Assembly (NCBI RefSeq): GCF_003171655.1
Contig: NZ_QFZL01000003.1
Location: forward strand, 62,001 to 126,000
Source: Stakelama portus
GTDB taxonomy: Bacteria; Pseudomonadota; Alphaproteobacteria; Sphingomonadales; Sphingomonadaceae
Reading direction: 5' to 3'
DNA: 64,000 nucleotides
Part shown: positions 1-8,746 of the stretch, piece after piece
How positions within the stretch are numbered: position 1 is the stretch's first letter
Layout: each line of letters begins with the position of its first letter
The notes under the pieces: model-generated
Seen by the model: the letters and a program-made list of their open reading frames with translations, nothing else
Databases searched by the model: none
Told to the model about the DNA's origin: nothing
Made by a program: the position numbers and the translations under genes

Positions 1-14
1 AGGGGGAAGGGATC

Positions 15-1616
15 ATGGCTTCAGACAGCATCTATCTGGGTTCGGCGGGCGACGCGCAAAAGTTACTGATGCTGAAACGCGCCAATCGCCACGGGCTGAT
101 CGCGGGCGCGACCGGCACCGGCAAGACCGTGACGCTGCAGGGGATTGCCGAGGGATTTTCCGACGCCGGGGTGCCGGTGTTCGTTTCCGATGTGAAGGGC
201 GACCTGTCGGGCCTCGGCATGGCCGGATCGCCCATGGCGAAAACGCACGAACCCTTTTCGAAGCGCGCGGCCGAAATCGGCTATACCGACTGGGCCTATC
301 GCGCGATGCCGGTGCAATATTGGGATTTGTTCGGCGAACAGGGCCACCCGGTCCGCGCGACGCTTTCCGAAATGGGGCCGCTGCTGCTGTCGCGGCTGAT
401 GGACCTCAACGATGTTCAGGAAGGCGTGCTGACCATCGCCTTTCACCTGGCGGATGAGGAAGGGCTGCTACTGCTCGACCTCGACGATCTTCAGGCGATG
501 CTCGCCCATTGCGCCGAGCGCGCCGACGAACTTTCGACGCGCTACGGCAATGTCAGCAAGGCCAGCGTCGGCGCGATCCAGCGCTCGCTGCTCCAGCTGC
601 GCAGCCAGGGCGGGGCGCATTTCTTCGGCGAACCCGCGCTCGACATCGCCGATTTCCTACGCACCGATGACAACGGACGCGGCATCATCAACGTGCTCGC
701 CGCCGACAAGCTGATGGCGAGCCCGCGGCTCTATGGCACCTTCCTGCTCTGGTTGCTCTCCGAACTGTTCGAAACGCTTCCCGAAGTCGGCGATCCGGAA
801 AAGCCCAAACTCGTCTTCTTTTTCGATGAAGCCCATTTGCTGTTCGACGATGCGCCCAAGGCATTGTCGGAAAAGATCGAGCAGGTCGTCCGCCTGATCC
901 GGTCGAAAGGCGTCGGCGTCTATTTCGTCACGCAAAACCCGGTCGATGTGCCCGACGATGTGTCAGGCCAGCTGGGCAATCGCGTCCAGCACGCGCTGCG
1001 CGCCTTCACGCCCAAGGAGCAAAGGGCGATCAAGGCGGCGGCGGAAACCTTTCGCGCCAATCCCGGCGTCGATGTCGTCACTGCGATCACCGAGCTGAGG
1101 GTCGGCGAGGCGTTGGTGTCGCTGCTGCAGCCCGATGGCGCGCCCGCCCCGGTCGATCGCACGCTGATCAAGCCGCCGATGAGCCGCGTCGGCCCGGTGA
1201 CGCCGGAGGAACGCAAGCTGCTGATCGAAACCGATGCGGTCGGCGCCCGATACGATATGGCGATCGACCGCGAATCGGCCGAGGAAATCCTTGCCGCCAA
1301 GGCGCAGGAAGCCGCCGCTGCCGCCGCGCAGGAAAAGGCGCAGGACGAAGCCGAAAAGGCGGCCGCCGCCCGTGCGAAGGAAGAAGCACGCGCCGCCAAG
1401 GAAGCCGCCCGCCAGCAGCGCGAGGCCGATCGCGCCGCCGCCAACTCGCCCTGGGGCAAGATGGCGAACAGCGCCGCCCGCTCCGCCTCCACATCGATCG
1501 GGCGCCAGCTCGGCAATGCCGTCGGCGCCGCAATCTTCGGCAAATCAACGCGCCAGTCGCGCGCGGCGGGGCAAAAACTGGTGCGCGGCATATTGGGCGG
1601 CCTGTTCCGGGGGTAG
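15..1616 (+). CDS. HerA-like P-loop ATPase (DUF853 family)
   Basis: A 533-residue protein of the DUF853 / HerA-FtsK ATPase type. A Walker A motif GATGTGKT lies near residues 31-38. A Walker B-like run ([11 protein letters not shown]) lies near residue 270, followed by a [17 protein letters not shown] segment typical of HerA-like C-terminal domains. Residues from about 430 are a low-complexity Ala/Glu/Lys/Arg helical stretch, probably coiled coil, and the tail is basic and Gly-rich. The start is well supported by AGGGGGAAGGG just upstream. HerA relatives are DNA-translocating motor ATPases, but the cellular role of this bacterial subfamily is not established and no nuclease partner lies next to it. 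It is probably cytoplasmic. Confidence 0.9.
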   Translation: MASDSIYLGSAGDAQKLLMLKRANRHGLIAGATGTGKTVTLQGIAEGFSDAGVPVFVSDVKGDLSGLGMAGSPMAKTHEPFSKRAAEIGYTDWAYRAMPVQYWDLFGEQGHPVRATLSEMGPLLLSRLMDLNDVQEGVLTIAFHLADEEGLLLLDLDDLQAMLAHCAERADELSTRYGNVSKASVGAIQRSLLQLRSQGGAHFFGEPALDIADFLRTDDNGRGIINVLAADKLMASPRLYGTFLLWLLSELFETLPEVGDPEKPKLVFFFDEAHLLFDDAPKALSEKIEQVVRLIRSKGVGVYFVTQNPVDVPDDVSGQLGNRVQHALRAFTPKEQRAIKAAAETFRANPGVDVVTAITELRVGEALVSLLQPDGAPAPVDRTLIKPPMSRVGPVTPEERKLLIETDAVGARYDMAIDRESAEEILAAKAQEAAAAAAQEKAQDEAEKAAAARAKEEARAAKEAARQQREADRAAANSPWGKMANSAARSASTSIGRQLGNAVGAAIFGKSTRQSRAAGQKLVRGILGGLFRG

Positions 1617-1672
1617 CGGACCAACACTCGCCCCCCTTGCGCCCGTGCCCCCGCGACCGCATCTGGCCCGGC

Positions 1673-2278
1673 ATGACCGATTTCCACAGCTACCGCCCCG
1701 CCGACGGCCACGGCCTGCCGCACGACCCGCTCAACGCCATCGTCGCGCCGCGACCGATCGGATGGGTCAGCACGCTATCGACCGAGGGCAAGCGCAACCT
1801 TGCGCCCTACAGCTTCTTCAACCTGTTCAACTATCGCCCGCCGATCATCGGCTTCTGCTCGGTGGGGTGGAAGGACAGCGTGGCGAACGCAAAGGCGACC
1901 GGCGAATTCGTCTGGAACCTCGCGACCCGCGATCTCGCCGAAGTGATGAACACCACATCGGCGATGACTGATGCCGACGAATTCGACCTTGCCGGGCTCG
2001 AAACGCATCCATCCGAAACCGTCACCCCGCCCCGCGTCGCGGCCAGCCCGGTGCATTTCGAATGCAAGGTGACGCAGATCGTCCAACTTACTGCCGCCGA
2101 CGGCAGCGATATCGACAGCTGGATGGTGCTGGGCCAGGCAATGGCGATCCATATCGACAAGGCGCTGCTCGAGAACGGCATCTACCAAACCACCCGCGCC
2201 CGCCCGATCCTGCGCGGCGGCGGCCCGGCCGATTATTTCGAAGTAGGCGAGAAGTTCCTGATGCGGCGGCCGGGCTAG
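1673..2278 (+). CDS. Flavin reductase family protein (FMN-binding split barrel)
   Basis: A 201-residue protein of the flavin reductase / DIM6-NTAB family, which binds FMN and in characterised members reduces flavin with NAD(P)H for partner oxygenases. The early segment IVAPRPIGWVST followed by LAPYSFFNLFNYRPP is the family signature around the FMN phosphate and isoalloxazine sites. I chose the ATG at 1673 because MTDFHSYRP begins the conserved region; an in-frame ATG at 1637 would add a 12-residue unconserved leader. It lies 56 bases after the ATPase gene and may be co-transcribed with it. No oxygenase partner is adjacent, so the substrate is unknown. Confidence 0.88.
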   Translation: MTDFHSYRPADGHGLPHDPLNAIVAPRPIGWVSTLSTEGKRNLAPYSFFNLFNYRPPIIGFCSVGWKDSVANAKATGEFVWNLATRDLAEVMNTTSAMTDADEFDLAGLETHPSETVTPPRVAASPVHFECKVTQIVQLTAADGSDIDSWMVLGQAMAIHIDKALLENGIYQTTRARPILRGGGPADYFEVGEKFLMRRPG

Positions 2279-2526
2279 GGCGCGTGGACAAATTTGGCAG
2301 GGACTGAAAGGTCTGAGATGGGTGGCTTGCTGACTGGCAGGTTCGGAGCGGTGAAAAGCAGAAAGCTGCCGTTCAAATCAAGCAATCAGCCACGGCACCA
2401 GTCGGCCCCATTGCGAACATTAAGAAACCTTTTCTCGCGAGGTGCCAAGGGCAGTATCCACTACGAACCATTAAAGGATTGGGGCCGCGCGCGTGTTAAA
2501 GCAGCAAAGGGGCGAGCGGAATTCCG

Positions 2527-3387
2527 ATGCAATTCTCAGCAATCGAACAGGAAGCTATCATACTGAGTGCTGTCATCGGCATGGTCGACGACATGGTCAA
2601 TCACGCGATCTTCTGCCCGCTAGGAGAGAAACGGCACGATACTAACCTGCTTCCGCAAACCTCGGAATCTCTTAGGCTGTTCGGCACTTTGCTGCGTGAT
2701 TTCCTTTCGCCGGTGAAAGCACTTGGAAGAGCCCCTATTCCCTTCGGACTGCCCAAGCCACCGGAGGGTGGCAGGGCCGTCGATCACACCAGCTTATTCT
2801 ATCTTCAGCGCGTATGCGACGCCCCGCTAATCGGCAGTGATGTCGTCCAATTGGCTCGGATCGTAGGAGCGTTCAGCGATTGGCTAGAGGACTATGCAGA
2901 GGTTGAGCGCGTTTGGCTCGCAAACATTTCCATCAAGCTTGATCTGCGTATTAAGCGGATCGATTTCATCCGGATGAGCGGCGACATAGGCAAGCATAAT
3001 TTTCTCCGGCTTGGCGGCCAAGCCAAGCGCTTGCAGACCATCCTCGCCGAGAATGGTGTCAAAATCGATGAGAGCCAGGCGTATAGCGCACTCCCTGATT
3101 GCTGGGATTGGTTCCACACACATTTACTTGCCTTCCATGCAAGCAATATCGCGGAGTTTCTGAACAACATTCGCTATGCGATCCGGCTTTACGTCACACC
3201 TATTGCGAAGGCGCGCTACCGGGTGACCGGTAGGATAGATGATTTCGACCTATACACGTTTGAGCGGCCCGTTGAGATCACAAATGATTTCGCTTGGGCG
3301 CGGTATTTTGACTTGCTGCAATCGTCGTTACGACAGCCAAATTTCCCACCGTTCAGCGTCTCCCGCTCCTTCAAAACGCAGTTCTGA
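2527..3387 (+). CDS. Orphan hypothetical protein in a low-GC patch
   Basis: A 286-residue protein that I do not recognise. There is no signal peptide, no convincing membrane segment and no P-loop or metal-binding motif. It is rich in Leu, Ile, Phe and Trp with many charged residues, so it looks like a soluble, mostly helical protein. The base composition is unlike the neighbours: 60-base lines I counted run about 50-62% GC, many near 52%, against mid-60s around it, and codons such as ATA, CTA and AAT are frequent. A purine-rich GGGGCGAGCGGA precedes the ATG. Both flanks (about 250 and 125 bases) lack genes and are also less GC-rich. This suggests a laterally acquired singleton. That it is a real gene is likely but rests on ORF length and the ribosome site only. 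Confidence 0.6.
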   Translation: MQFSAIEQEAIILSAVIGMVDDMVNHAIFCPLGEKRHDTNLLPQTSESLRLFGTLLRDFLSPVKALGRAPIPFGLPKPPEGGRAVDHTSLFYLQRVCDAPLIGSDVVQLARIVGAFSDWLEDYAEVERVWLANISIKLDLRIKRIDFIRMSGDIGKHNFLRLGGQAKRLQTILAENGVKIDESQAYSALPDCWDWFHTHLLAFHASNIAEFLNNIRYAIRLYVTPIAKARYRVTGRIDDFDLYTFERPVEITNDFAWARYFDLLQSSLRQPNFPPFSVSRSFKTQF

Positions 3388-3514
3388 TCATAGGCCATCT
3401 AGACGGCTGCCATCCGCATTAGCCTGGACGAGCGGCGGCTTTCAGAGAAAGATAACGACCGGTGGAATTGCCCAAATTGGGGCGAAACCGGACGTTCAAG
3501 TTTGCACACACCCC

Positions 3515-4393
3515 CTAACCTTGCGCAGGTGTCGCAAAGGCCCAGCGCAGCGTGCCGGCGATGCCGCGCGCGGCACCGCGAAAGGCGGGTTGGGTTAGAC
3601 GCAAGACGCGCAGGCCGTGCATATCGCGCGCCCAGTCGGGCAACAGATCGACCGCCGCCTGCATCACCAGCGCCTGCACCGGGGCGAGCGCGAGTTTCTG
3701 CGGCGGCTGGCGCAGCACCAGCCGCGCGACTTCGGCGCGGCGTGCGTCGGCGCGCAATTCGGGGCGGTAAATGTCGAGCAGCGCCTCCATATCGGCGCGC
3801 GTTTTGGGCACCGGATCGGCGCCCAGCGCGCGGGATACATAAGCGACTTCGGCGAAATAGGCGTCCTGATCGGCGGTGCTGATGCGCGGATCGCCATAGC
3901 GTTGCCACGCCCTCAGGAAGCTAAGCGATTCGGCCGCATGGACCCAGGCGAGCAGATGCGGATCGTCGGCGCGATAGGGGGTGCCGTCGGGCAAGGTGCC
4001 TGCCACCTGTGCATGGATGCCACGCACCCGCGCGATCGCCGCCTCGGCGCGCGCGCGTTCGGCATAGGTGGTAACGGCGATGAACCCCGCGGTGCGTCGC
4101 AGCCGCCCGTGCATATCCTGCCGGAAATTGGAAAAGTCCCACACCCCCGCCAGCGCGGCGGGATGCAGCATTTGCAGCAGCAGCGCCGATACGCCGCCGA
4201 TCATCATCCCCATCACATCGCCATGGACGCGCCATGCAATCGAATCGCGCGGCAACAGCGCATCGTCGGATCGCATCACCGGGCCATCGCCCTTGGCCGC
4301 GTCATGAAAAAACGAACGCACTTCGCCGATCATCATCCGGCGCAATGCGTCCGCCGCGCTCATCCCAGCGCGGCCAGAGCTTCGCGGCTGCAT
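3515..4393 (-). CDS. Oxygenase MpaB family protein (DUF2236)
   Basis: A 292-residue DUF2236 / MpaB-like protein. The family is a helical, haem-associated fold: fungal MpaB is an oxygenase in mycophenolic acid synthesis and Lcp rubber oxygenases are relatives. Visible family features are IAWRVHGDVMGMMIGG near residue 50, LLLQMLHPAALAGV just after it, and the RTAGFIAVTTYA and PHLLAWVHAAESLSFLRAW blocks, whose histidines are candidate haem ligands. The start is ambiguous. The ATG at 4393 overlaps a perfect hairpin, and a second ATG at 4363 (MSAADALRRMM) may be the true start. It lies 13 bases downstream of rlmN on the same strand and may be read through from it. The substrate is unknown. Confidence 0.85.
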   Translation of the reverse strand: MQPRSSGRAGMSAADALRRMMIGEVRSFFHDAAKGDGPVMRSDDALLPRDSIAWRVHGDVMGMMIGGVSALLLQMLHPAALAGVWDFSNFRQDMHGRLRRTAGFIAVTTYAERARAEAAIARVRGIHAQVAGTLPDGTPYRADDPHLLAWVHAAESLSFLRAWQRYGDPRISTADQDAYFAEVAYVSRALGADPVPKTRADMEALLDIYRPELRADARRAEVARLVLRQPPQKLALAPVQALVMQAAVDLLPDWARDMHGLRVLRLTQPAFRGAARGIAGTLRWAFATPAQG

Positions 4394-4411
4394 GATGCCC
4401 CCGGCATCATG
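4391..4411. repeat. Perfect hairpin between rlmN stop and the MpaB-like gene
   Basis: CATGATGCC and GGCATCATG form a perfect 9-bp stem with a 3-base loop. The stem contains the last bases of rlmN, including its stop codon at 4407-4409, and the upstream candidate start codon of the DUF2236 gene. It has no T-tract, so a classical terminator is unlikely. In mRNA it could mask the downstream start and couple its translation to rlmN. Confidence 0.6.
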
Positions 4412-5651
4412 CCTCTTGCCGCTCCGCTTCTTCGGCCAGGCGGTCGAGCTCGGCGCGGCTCTTCTTTTCCGACGCAGTTTTCAGCTGTCCGCACGCCGCA
4501 TCGATATCGCGCCCGCGCGGGGTGCGGACGGGCGCGGAAATGCCTGCTTCGAACACGATGTTGCTGAACGCCTTGATCCGGTCGGGATCGGAACATTCAT
4601 ACGGCGCGCCGGGCCAGGGGTTGAACGGAATCAGGTTCACCTTGGCCGGCAGCTTATATTTCCTGAGCAGCCGGACCAACTCGCGCGCATCATCGTCGCT
4701 GTCATTCTTGTCCTTGAGCATCACATATTCAAAGGTGATGCGCCGCGCATTGTTCGCGCCGGGATAATCGGCGCATGCCTGAAGCACCTGCTCGATCCCG
4801 TATTTGCGGTTGATCGGCACGATCTCGTCGCGCACTTCCTTGGTCACTGCGTGCAGCGAGACGGCAAGATTGACGCCGATCTCCTGGCCGCACCGCTCCA
4901 TCTGCGGCACCACGCCCGACGTGGAAAGCGTGATGCGCCGCTTCGACAGCGCAAGCCCGTCGCCATCCATGACAAGCTTGAGCGCATCGCGGACATTGTC
5001 GAAATTATACAGCGGCTCGCCCATCCCCATCATGACGATGTTGGTCAGCATCCGCCCCTCGGGCTGGCTCGGCCATTCGCCCAGCGAATCGCGCGCCAGC
5101 ATCACCTGGCCGACGATTTCGCCGACGGTCAGGTTGCGCACCAGCCGCATCGTCCCGGTATGGCAGAAACGGCAATTGAGCGTGCAGCCCACCTGACTCG
5201 ACACGCACAATGTCCCCCGATCGGCATCGGGGATGAACACCATTTCATAATCCTGCGCGTCGGGCGAACGCAGCAGCCATTTGCGCGTGCCGTCGGTCGA
5301 AACCTGCGCCTCGACGACTTCGGGGCGGCTGATGACGAAGCGCGCTTCGAGCCACGGCTTCATTGCCTTCGAAATGTCGGTCATCACCGAAAAATCGGTC
5401 GCGCCGCGATTATAGATCCAGTGCCACAGCTGTTTCGCGCGCAGCTTTGCCTGTTTGGGCTCAAGCTGCGACGTTTCCAGCGCCATCCGCAGATCGTCTT
5501 TCGACAGGCCGAGCAGGTCGATGCGGCCATCGGGGCGCGGCACCGGCGTGCGCGGAACGGGCACGGGATCGATATGGCCGGGCATGGCCATGGAAAGCTG
5601 CTCAGTCTGCTGCATCGCCGCCATATAAGCGAAACCGCTGCCTTTTTCCAT
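4407..5651 (-). CDS. rlmN: Dual-specificity 23S rRNA A2503 / tRNA A37 C2-methyltransferase RlmN
   Basis: A radical-SAM enzyme that adds a methyl group to C2 of A2503 in 23S rRNA and A37 in some tRNAs. The [4Fe-4S] motif CTLNCRFC is followed by [12 protein letters not shown], and [12 protein letters not shown] is a further RlmN signature. A conserved C-terminal Cys lies in the [14 protein letters not shown] segment. The start at 5651 is chosen because AAGGGGGG sits directly upstream; it gives 414 residues with an N-terminal extension before [11 protein letters not shown], the usual family beginning. An upstream in-frame ATG at 5723 lacks support. It is divergent from the LysR gene. Confidence 0.95.
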   Translation of the reverse strand: MEKGSGFAYMAAMQQTEQLSMAMPGHIDPVPVPRTPVPRPDGRIDLLGLSKDDLRMALETSQLEPKQAKLRAKQLWHWIYNRGATDFSVMTDISKAMKPWLEARFVISRPEVVEAQVSTDGTRKWLLRSPDAQDYEMVFIPDADRGTLCVSSQVGCTLNCRFCHTGTMRLVRNLTVGEIVGQVMLARDSLGEWPSQPEGRMLTNIVMMGMGEPLYNFDNVRDALKLVMDGDGLALSKRRITLSTSGVVPQMERCGQEIGVNLAVSLHAVTKEVRDEIVPINRKYGIEQVLQACADYPGANNARRITFEYVMLKDKNDSDDDARELVRLLRKYKLPAKVNLIPFNPWPGAPYECSDPDRIKAFSNIVFEAGISAPVRTPRGRDIDAACGQLKTASEKKSRAELDRLAEEAERQEA

Positions 5652-5739
5652 GGCCCCCTTCTCGCGTCCCGGCGTGCGCAAATCCCCATCGGGCTCAACA
5701 TAAATTGCGCAACGGCAAGCCATGGGTTACAAATAATAT

Positions 5740-6690
5740 ATGATCTCCGACGACATCCCTCAGGATTGGGAGCGTCAGCGCGCGTTTTTGACGGTGCTGC
5801 GCGAAGGGAGCATTTCCGCCGCCGCGCGCGCATTGGGTCTGGCGCAGCCCACCGTCCGGCGGCGTATCGAGGAACTGGAGGCGCAAACCGGGGCGGCATT
5901 GTTCGATCGCTCGCCGACCGGACTGCGCCCCACCGAACTGGCGCTCGCCTTGCGCGACCATGCCGAGGCGATGGCGGCGGCATCCGCAGCGTTCCTGCGG
6001 GCGGCATCCGCCCCGCCCGGCGAAGTGGCCGGCACCGTTCGCATCTCCGCCAATGCGGTTCTGGCGGACGAAATCCTGCCGCAGCTGTTCGGCCCGCTGC
6101 TCGCCCGGCACGCGGATCTGGCGATCGAGTTTTCCACGACCGGCGACGAAGATGCGCCGCTGGCACGCGACTGCGATATTGCGGTCCGGCTGGCGCAACC
6201 CGAACAGAGCGGACTGATCGCGACACGTATCGGATCGCTGACATTGGGTCTCTACGCGCATCGCGACTATCTGAAGGCGCATTGCACGCCGCGATCGGCA
6301 GAGGCGCTTCACGATCACGTCCTGATCGGACGCTTCCCCGATGCCGCGATCTTGCGCGCCTGTTCCAGCAAAGGAATTTCAGTCGCGCCGGACCAGCCCC
6401 GGCTGCGTTTCGACACATCGTCGGGCGTCCTCGCCGCACTGCGTGCCGGACTGGGCATCGCCCTGTGCCCCGAACCGCTCGCCCGGCGCGATCCGGCGCT
6501 GGTGCCGCTGTTCACCGACAGCGCGGATCTTCAGCACGAAATCTGGCTCGCCTATCACGAGGATCTGCGCCCGCTGGCGCGCGTCCGCGCGGTGTTCGAT
6601 GCACTGGCGGACGCACTGCCGATACGGGCCGGCGCCCCGCTCCAGCGGCTTGCCCCCGCCAACTGGCCCGCCGCACCGACAAGCGACTGA
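5740..6690 (+). CDS. LysR-family transcriptional regulator
   Basis: A 316-residue LTTR. The N-terminal winged helix-turn-helix is clear: FLTVLREGSISAAARALGLAQPTVRRRIEELE occupies about residues 15-46, followed by an effector-binding periplasmic-protein-like domain from about residue 90. Members bind small molecules and usually regulate a divergent gene. Here the divergent gene is rlmN, which is not an obvious LTTR target, and the 88-base gap is short. The start codon follows AT-rich sequence (TTACAAATAATAT) without a clear ribosome site, so translation may be weak or leaderless. The stop lies in the 12-bp palindrome CTGACCGGTCAG shared with the convergent gene. The regulon is unknown. Confidence 0.92.
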   Translation: MISDDIPQDWERQRAFLTVLREGSISAAARALGLAQPTVRRRIEELEAQTGAALFDRSPTGLRPTELALALRDHAEAMAAASAAFLRAASAPPGEVAGTVRISANAVLADEILPQLFGPLLARHADLAIEFSTTGDEDAPLARDCDIAVRLAQPEQSGLIATRIGSLTLGLYAHRDYLKAHCTPRSAEALHDHVLIGRFPDAAILRACSSKGISVAPDQPRLRFDTSSGVLAALRAGLGIALCPEPLARRDPALVPLFTDSADLQHEIWLAYHEDLRPLARVRAVFDALADALPIRAGAPLQRLAPANWPAAPTSD

Positions 6691-6694
6691 CCGG

Positions 6695-7183
6695 TCAGCG
6701 ACAGCCCAGCGCCGCCGCGTCGATCGCCGTCGCCGCGCCGCCCAGCGCATAGACATCGGCAAAGCTGCGACCGTTGCGCGCCGTGGTCTCGACGCTCAGG
6801 CTCCGCCCCGATCGGATCGCCGAAACGATCGCGGCATCGGTGGCCGCATCCGGCGCCCATGCGTCGCGCTCGCCCGCAATCAGCTCGAACCGCCGCTCGC
6901 CGATCGCCAGCGTCACTGCGGCATCGGGATGGCGTTCGCGGCTCAGCCGGACATGCAGCTGGTCGTGAATATGCTCGCCCGGCCAGTTGGCGATGCTGAC
7001 GAACGGAAGCGGATCGCGATACCGTCCGCGCGCAGGCTCGGCGATGGCATAGCAACGATGTGGCGAGGCATCGCGAAACGCACCCCAGCTTTCGAACACG
7101 CCCAGCGATTCGCGTCCCACCACAGTCTGGGCCGCAACATTCTGGGCCGCGACCAGCGCCAGCAGCGCAAGACGGATCATCAT
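6695..7183 (-). CDS. Small secreted protein, possibly IalB-like
   Basis: A 162-residue protein with a typical signal peptide (MMIRLALLALVAAQNVAAQ, cleavage after AQ near residue 19). The mature part has LGVFESWGAFRD, RRCYAI-like (HRCYAIAEP) and WAPDAATDAAIVSAIRSG blocks. These resemble proteins annotated in sphingomonads as invasion-associated locus B (IalB)-like; I recall this pattern but cannot verify it by search. One internal Cys and one near the C terminus could form a disulfide. The stop codon is 4 bases from that of the LysR gene. It overlaps the start region of the upstream phosphatase gene, which points to co-translation. The function is unknown, probably periplasmic. Confidence 0.72.
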   Translation of the reverse strand: MMIRLALLALVAAQNVAAQTVVGRESLGVFESWGAFRDASPHRCYAIAEPARGRYRDPLPFVSIANWPGEHIHDQLHVRLSRERHPDAAVTLAIGERRFELIAGERDAWAPDAATDAAIVSAIRSGRSLSVETTARNGRSFADVYALGGAATAIDAAALGCR

Positions 7184-7833
7184 GCCGGCGCCGCCGCGCT
7201 GGCGCCCGCGCGATGCACCAGCGTTTCGACGCCGCGCTCGATCATCACCAGCGATCCCTGCGGCAGATCGGGCGCGATCGGCGCGTCGAACTGCGGCAAC
7301 ACATCGATGCCGGTCATCACCCCGCGCAGCACCCGGCTCGACATGCCGTGCATCAGCACCAGCCGATCGCCCGGATCGTCGTCGGTATCGTCGAGCCAGT
7401 GCGAAACCCGCGCCGCAATGCCGTCATACCATTCGCCCCCGGGCGGTCGCGTCCGATACAGGCGCTGCTCGGCGTCGAGGAACGCCGGCTCCTCCTTCGC
7501 CAGATCGGCATAATAGCGGCCCGACCAGTCGCCCAGGCCGATCTCCACCAGCCGGTCGTCATGCCGCGCATCATGCCAGTCGAGCTCGAGATGCTCGGCA
7601 ATCACCGCCAGCGTCTGCAGCGCGCGGCCTGCCGAAGAGGACCATAGGGTGAGCTTCGGCTGCGGCCCCAATATTTCGCGCAGCGCCGCGCCCATCGCAT
7701 CGGCCTGGGCAAAGCCGGCTCGCGTCAGCGGCGTATGAAGATGATCCCCCTGCATCCGCCGCGCGGCGTTGAACACGGTTTCCCCGTGCCGGGCGATGAA
7801 GTCGCGTCCCCTGCGCTGCGTGCGAGCCGTCAT
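7180..7833 (-). CDS. Histidine phosphatase family protein (phosphoglycerate mutase-like)
   Basis: A 217-residue member of the histidine phosphatase superfamily. The catalytic RHGET motif near residue 13 carries the phosphorylated His, and LMHGMSSRVLRG near residue 160 supplies the second His. The TPLTRAGFAQADAMGAAL segment is the typical helix after the active site. The start at 7833 is preferred because GAAAGAG lies upstream; an in-frame ATG at 7908 would add 25 unconserved residues. The family covers mutases and phosphatases of sugar phosphates, nucleotides and cofactors, so the substrate cannot be named. Its last 4 bases overlap the start of the downstream secreted-protein gene. Confidence 0.88.
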   Translation of the reverse strand: MTARTQRRGRDFIARHGETVFNAARRMQGDHLHTPLTRAGFAQADAMGAALREILGPQPKLTLWSSSAGRALQTLAVIAEHLELDWHDARHDDRLVEIGLGDWSGRYYADLAKEEPAFLDAEQRLYRTRPPGGEWYDGIAARVSHWLDDTDDDPGDRLVLMHGMSSRVLRGVMTGIDVLPQFDAPIAPDLPQGSLVMIERGVETLVHRAGASAAAPA

Positions 7834-7985
7834 CCGCTCTCTTTCGCCCGTGCCACGGAAAGAACGCAATCTTCTTTTTTCCGCCGCGTTTCGTTCATGT
7901 GCCCGCAAGGTGACTTATCTCAATAGCACACCCGTGGCGCCGATCGAGACGCCAGCACAACGATATCCAAGGGAGTGACCCCATT

Positions 7986-8582
7986 ATGCGTACCATGATT
8001 CTTGCCGCGCTGGCCGCCTCGGCGCTTGCCACGCCTGCATTTGCGCAGCGGCAGGATACGCCATTCTCCGGCCCGCGCGCCGAAGCGGTGCTCGGCCTCG
8101 ACATCGTCGTCGATCGCGATGCGGACGAAGGCTATAACGGCCTGCTCTACGGCGGTGCGATCGGCTATGATTACCAGACGAACGGCGTCGTGTTCGGTGT
8201 CGAAGGCGAAATCACCGGATCGACGGTCAAGGCGACTGCGACCGACGTGCTCGTTGCCGGCGACACGATGCGCTCCACCCCAGGCCGCGATCTCTATGCC
8301 GGGGTCCGCCTCGGCGGGCTCGTGACGCCCAACACGCTCGTCTATGCCAAGGGCGGCTACACCAATGCGCGCATCGATGCCGATTATACCGTCGGTGCGA
8401 CCAATTTGTCGGACAGCGAAAATCTCGACGGCTATCGCCTCGGCGCGGGCGTCGAACAGCGACTGACCGGCAATGTCTATGTGAAGGGCGAATATCGCTT
8501 TTCGCACTATGGTTCGGGCAATGATTTCGATGCCAATGTGAACCGTCACCAGATTGTCGGCGGCGTCGGCATCCGCTTCTGA
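7986..8582 (+). CDS. Outer-membrane beta-barrel protein (paralogue 1)
   Basis: A 198-residue protein with a clean signal peptide ending ATPAFA-Q near residue 21 and a mature part of alternating aromatic and glycine residues. It ends in VGGVGIRF, with the terminal Phe used for outer-membrane insertion by BamA. It fits the 8-stranded Omp25/OmpA-N-like surface-antigen barrels common in alphaproteobacteria. AAGGGAG precedes the ATG. The next gene is a clear paralogue (shared YAKGGYTN, GAGVEQ and EYRFS/EYRYS blocks), so the pair arose by tandem duplication. A 164-base gap with inverted repeats separates them. Confidence 0.9.
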   Translation: MRTMILAALAASALATPAFAQRQDTPFSGPRAEAVLGLDIVVDRDADEGYNGLLYGGAIGYDYQTNGVVFGVEGEITGSTVKATATDVLVAGDTMRSTPGRDLYAGVRLGGLVTPNTLVYAKGGYTNARIDADYTVGATNLSDSENLDGYRLGAGVEQRLTGNVYVKGEYRFSHYGSGNDFDANVNRHQIVGGVGIRF

Positions 8583-8604
8583 CCCGACCCATCGCAAGCC
8601 ACGC

Positions 8605-8678
8605 GGCGCCGCAGCATCTGTGGCAGAAATGCAACGGTTTTTGTTGTTTATCTGGCGTTCATGAAACGCTGCGGCGCC
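8605..8678. repeat. Long-loop inverted repeat between the two OMP genes
   Basis: GGCGCCGCAGC at 8605-8615 is matched by its exact reverse complement GCTGCGGCGCC at 8668-8678, giving an 11-bp stem with a 52-base loop. The stem follows the first OMP gene by 22 bases. It could stabilise the 3' end of that mRNA or act as an attenuator. There is no run of T directly after the right arm, so a simple terminator is less likely. Confidence 0.55.
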
Positions 8679-8691
8679 ACAAGCGCTTGTG
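8678..8691. promoter_or_regulatory. 14-bp perfect palindrome, candidate operator
   Basis: CACAAGCGCTTGTG reads identically on both strands and begins where the 11-bp inverted-repeat arm ends, 55 bases before the start codon of the second OMP gene. Its size and position suit the binding site of a dimeric regulator, but the cognate protein is unknown. Confidence 0.4.
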
Positions 8692-8746
8692 CAATCCGCC
8701 CGTGAGTTGATGCGGGCCAGTAAAGTAACGCTTCAAGGAGTTTCCA

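Noticed and set aside
2294..2566. 90-residue frame before the orphan gene
   Set aside because: It overlaps the orphan gene start, has no ribosome site of note and its composition is unlike a folded protein.
4392..6752. 786-residue open frame on the plus strand across rlmN and LysR
   Set aside because: It is antisense to rlmN, whose radical-SAM motifs are unmistakable. Long spurious frames are expected at this GC content.
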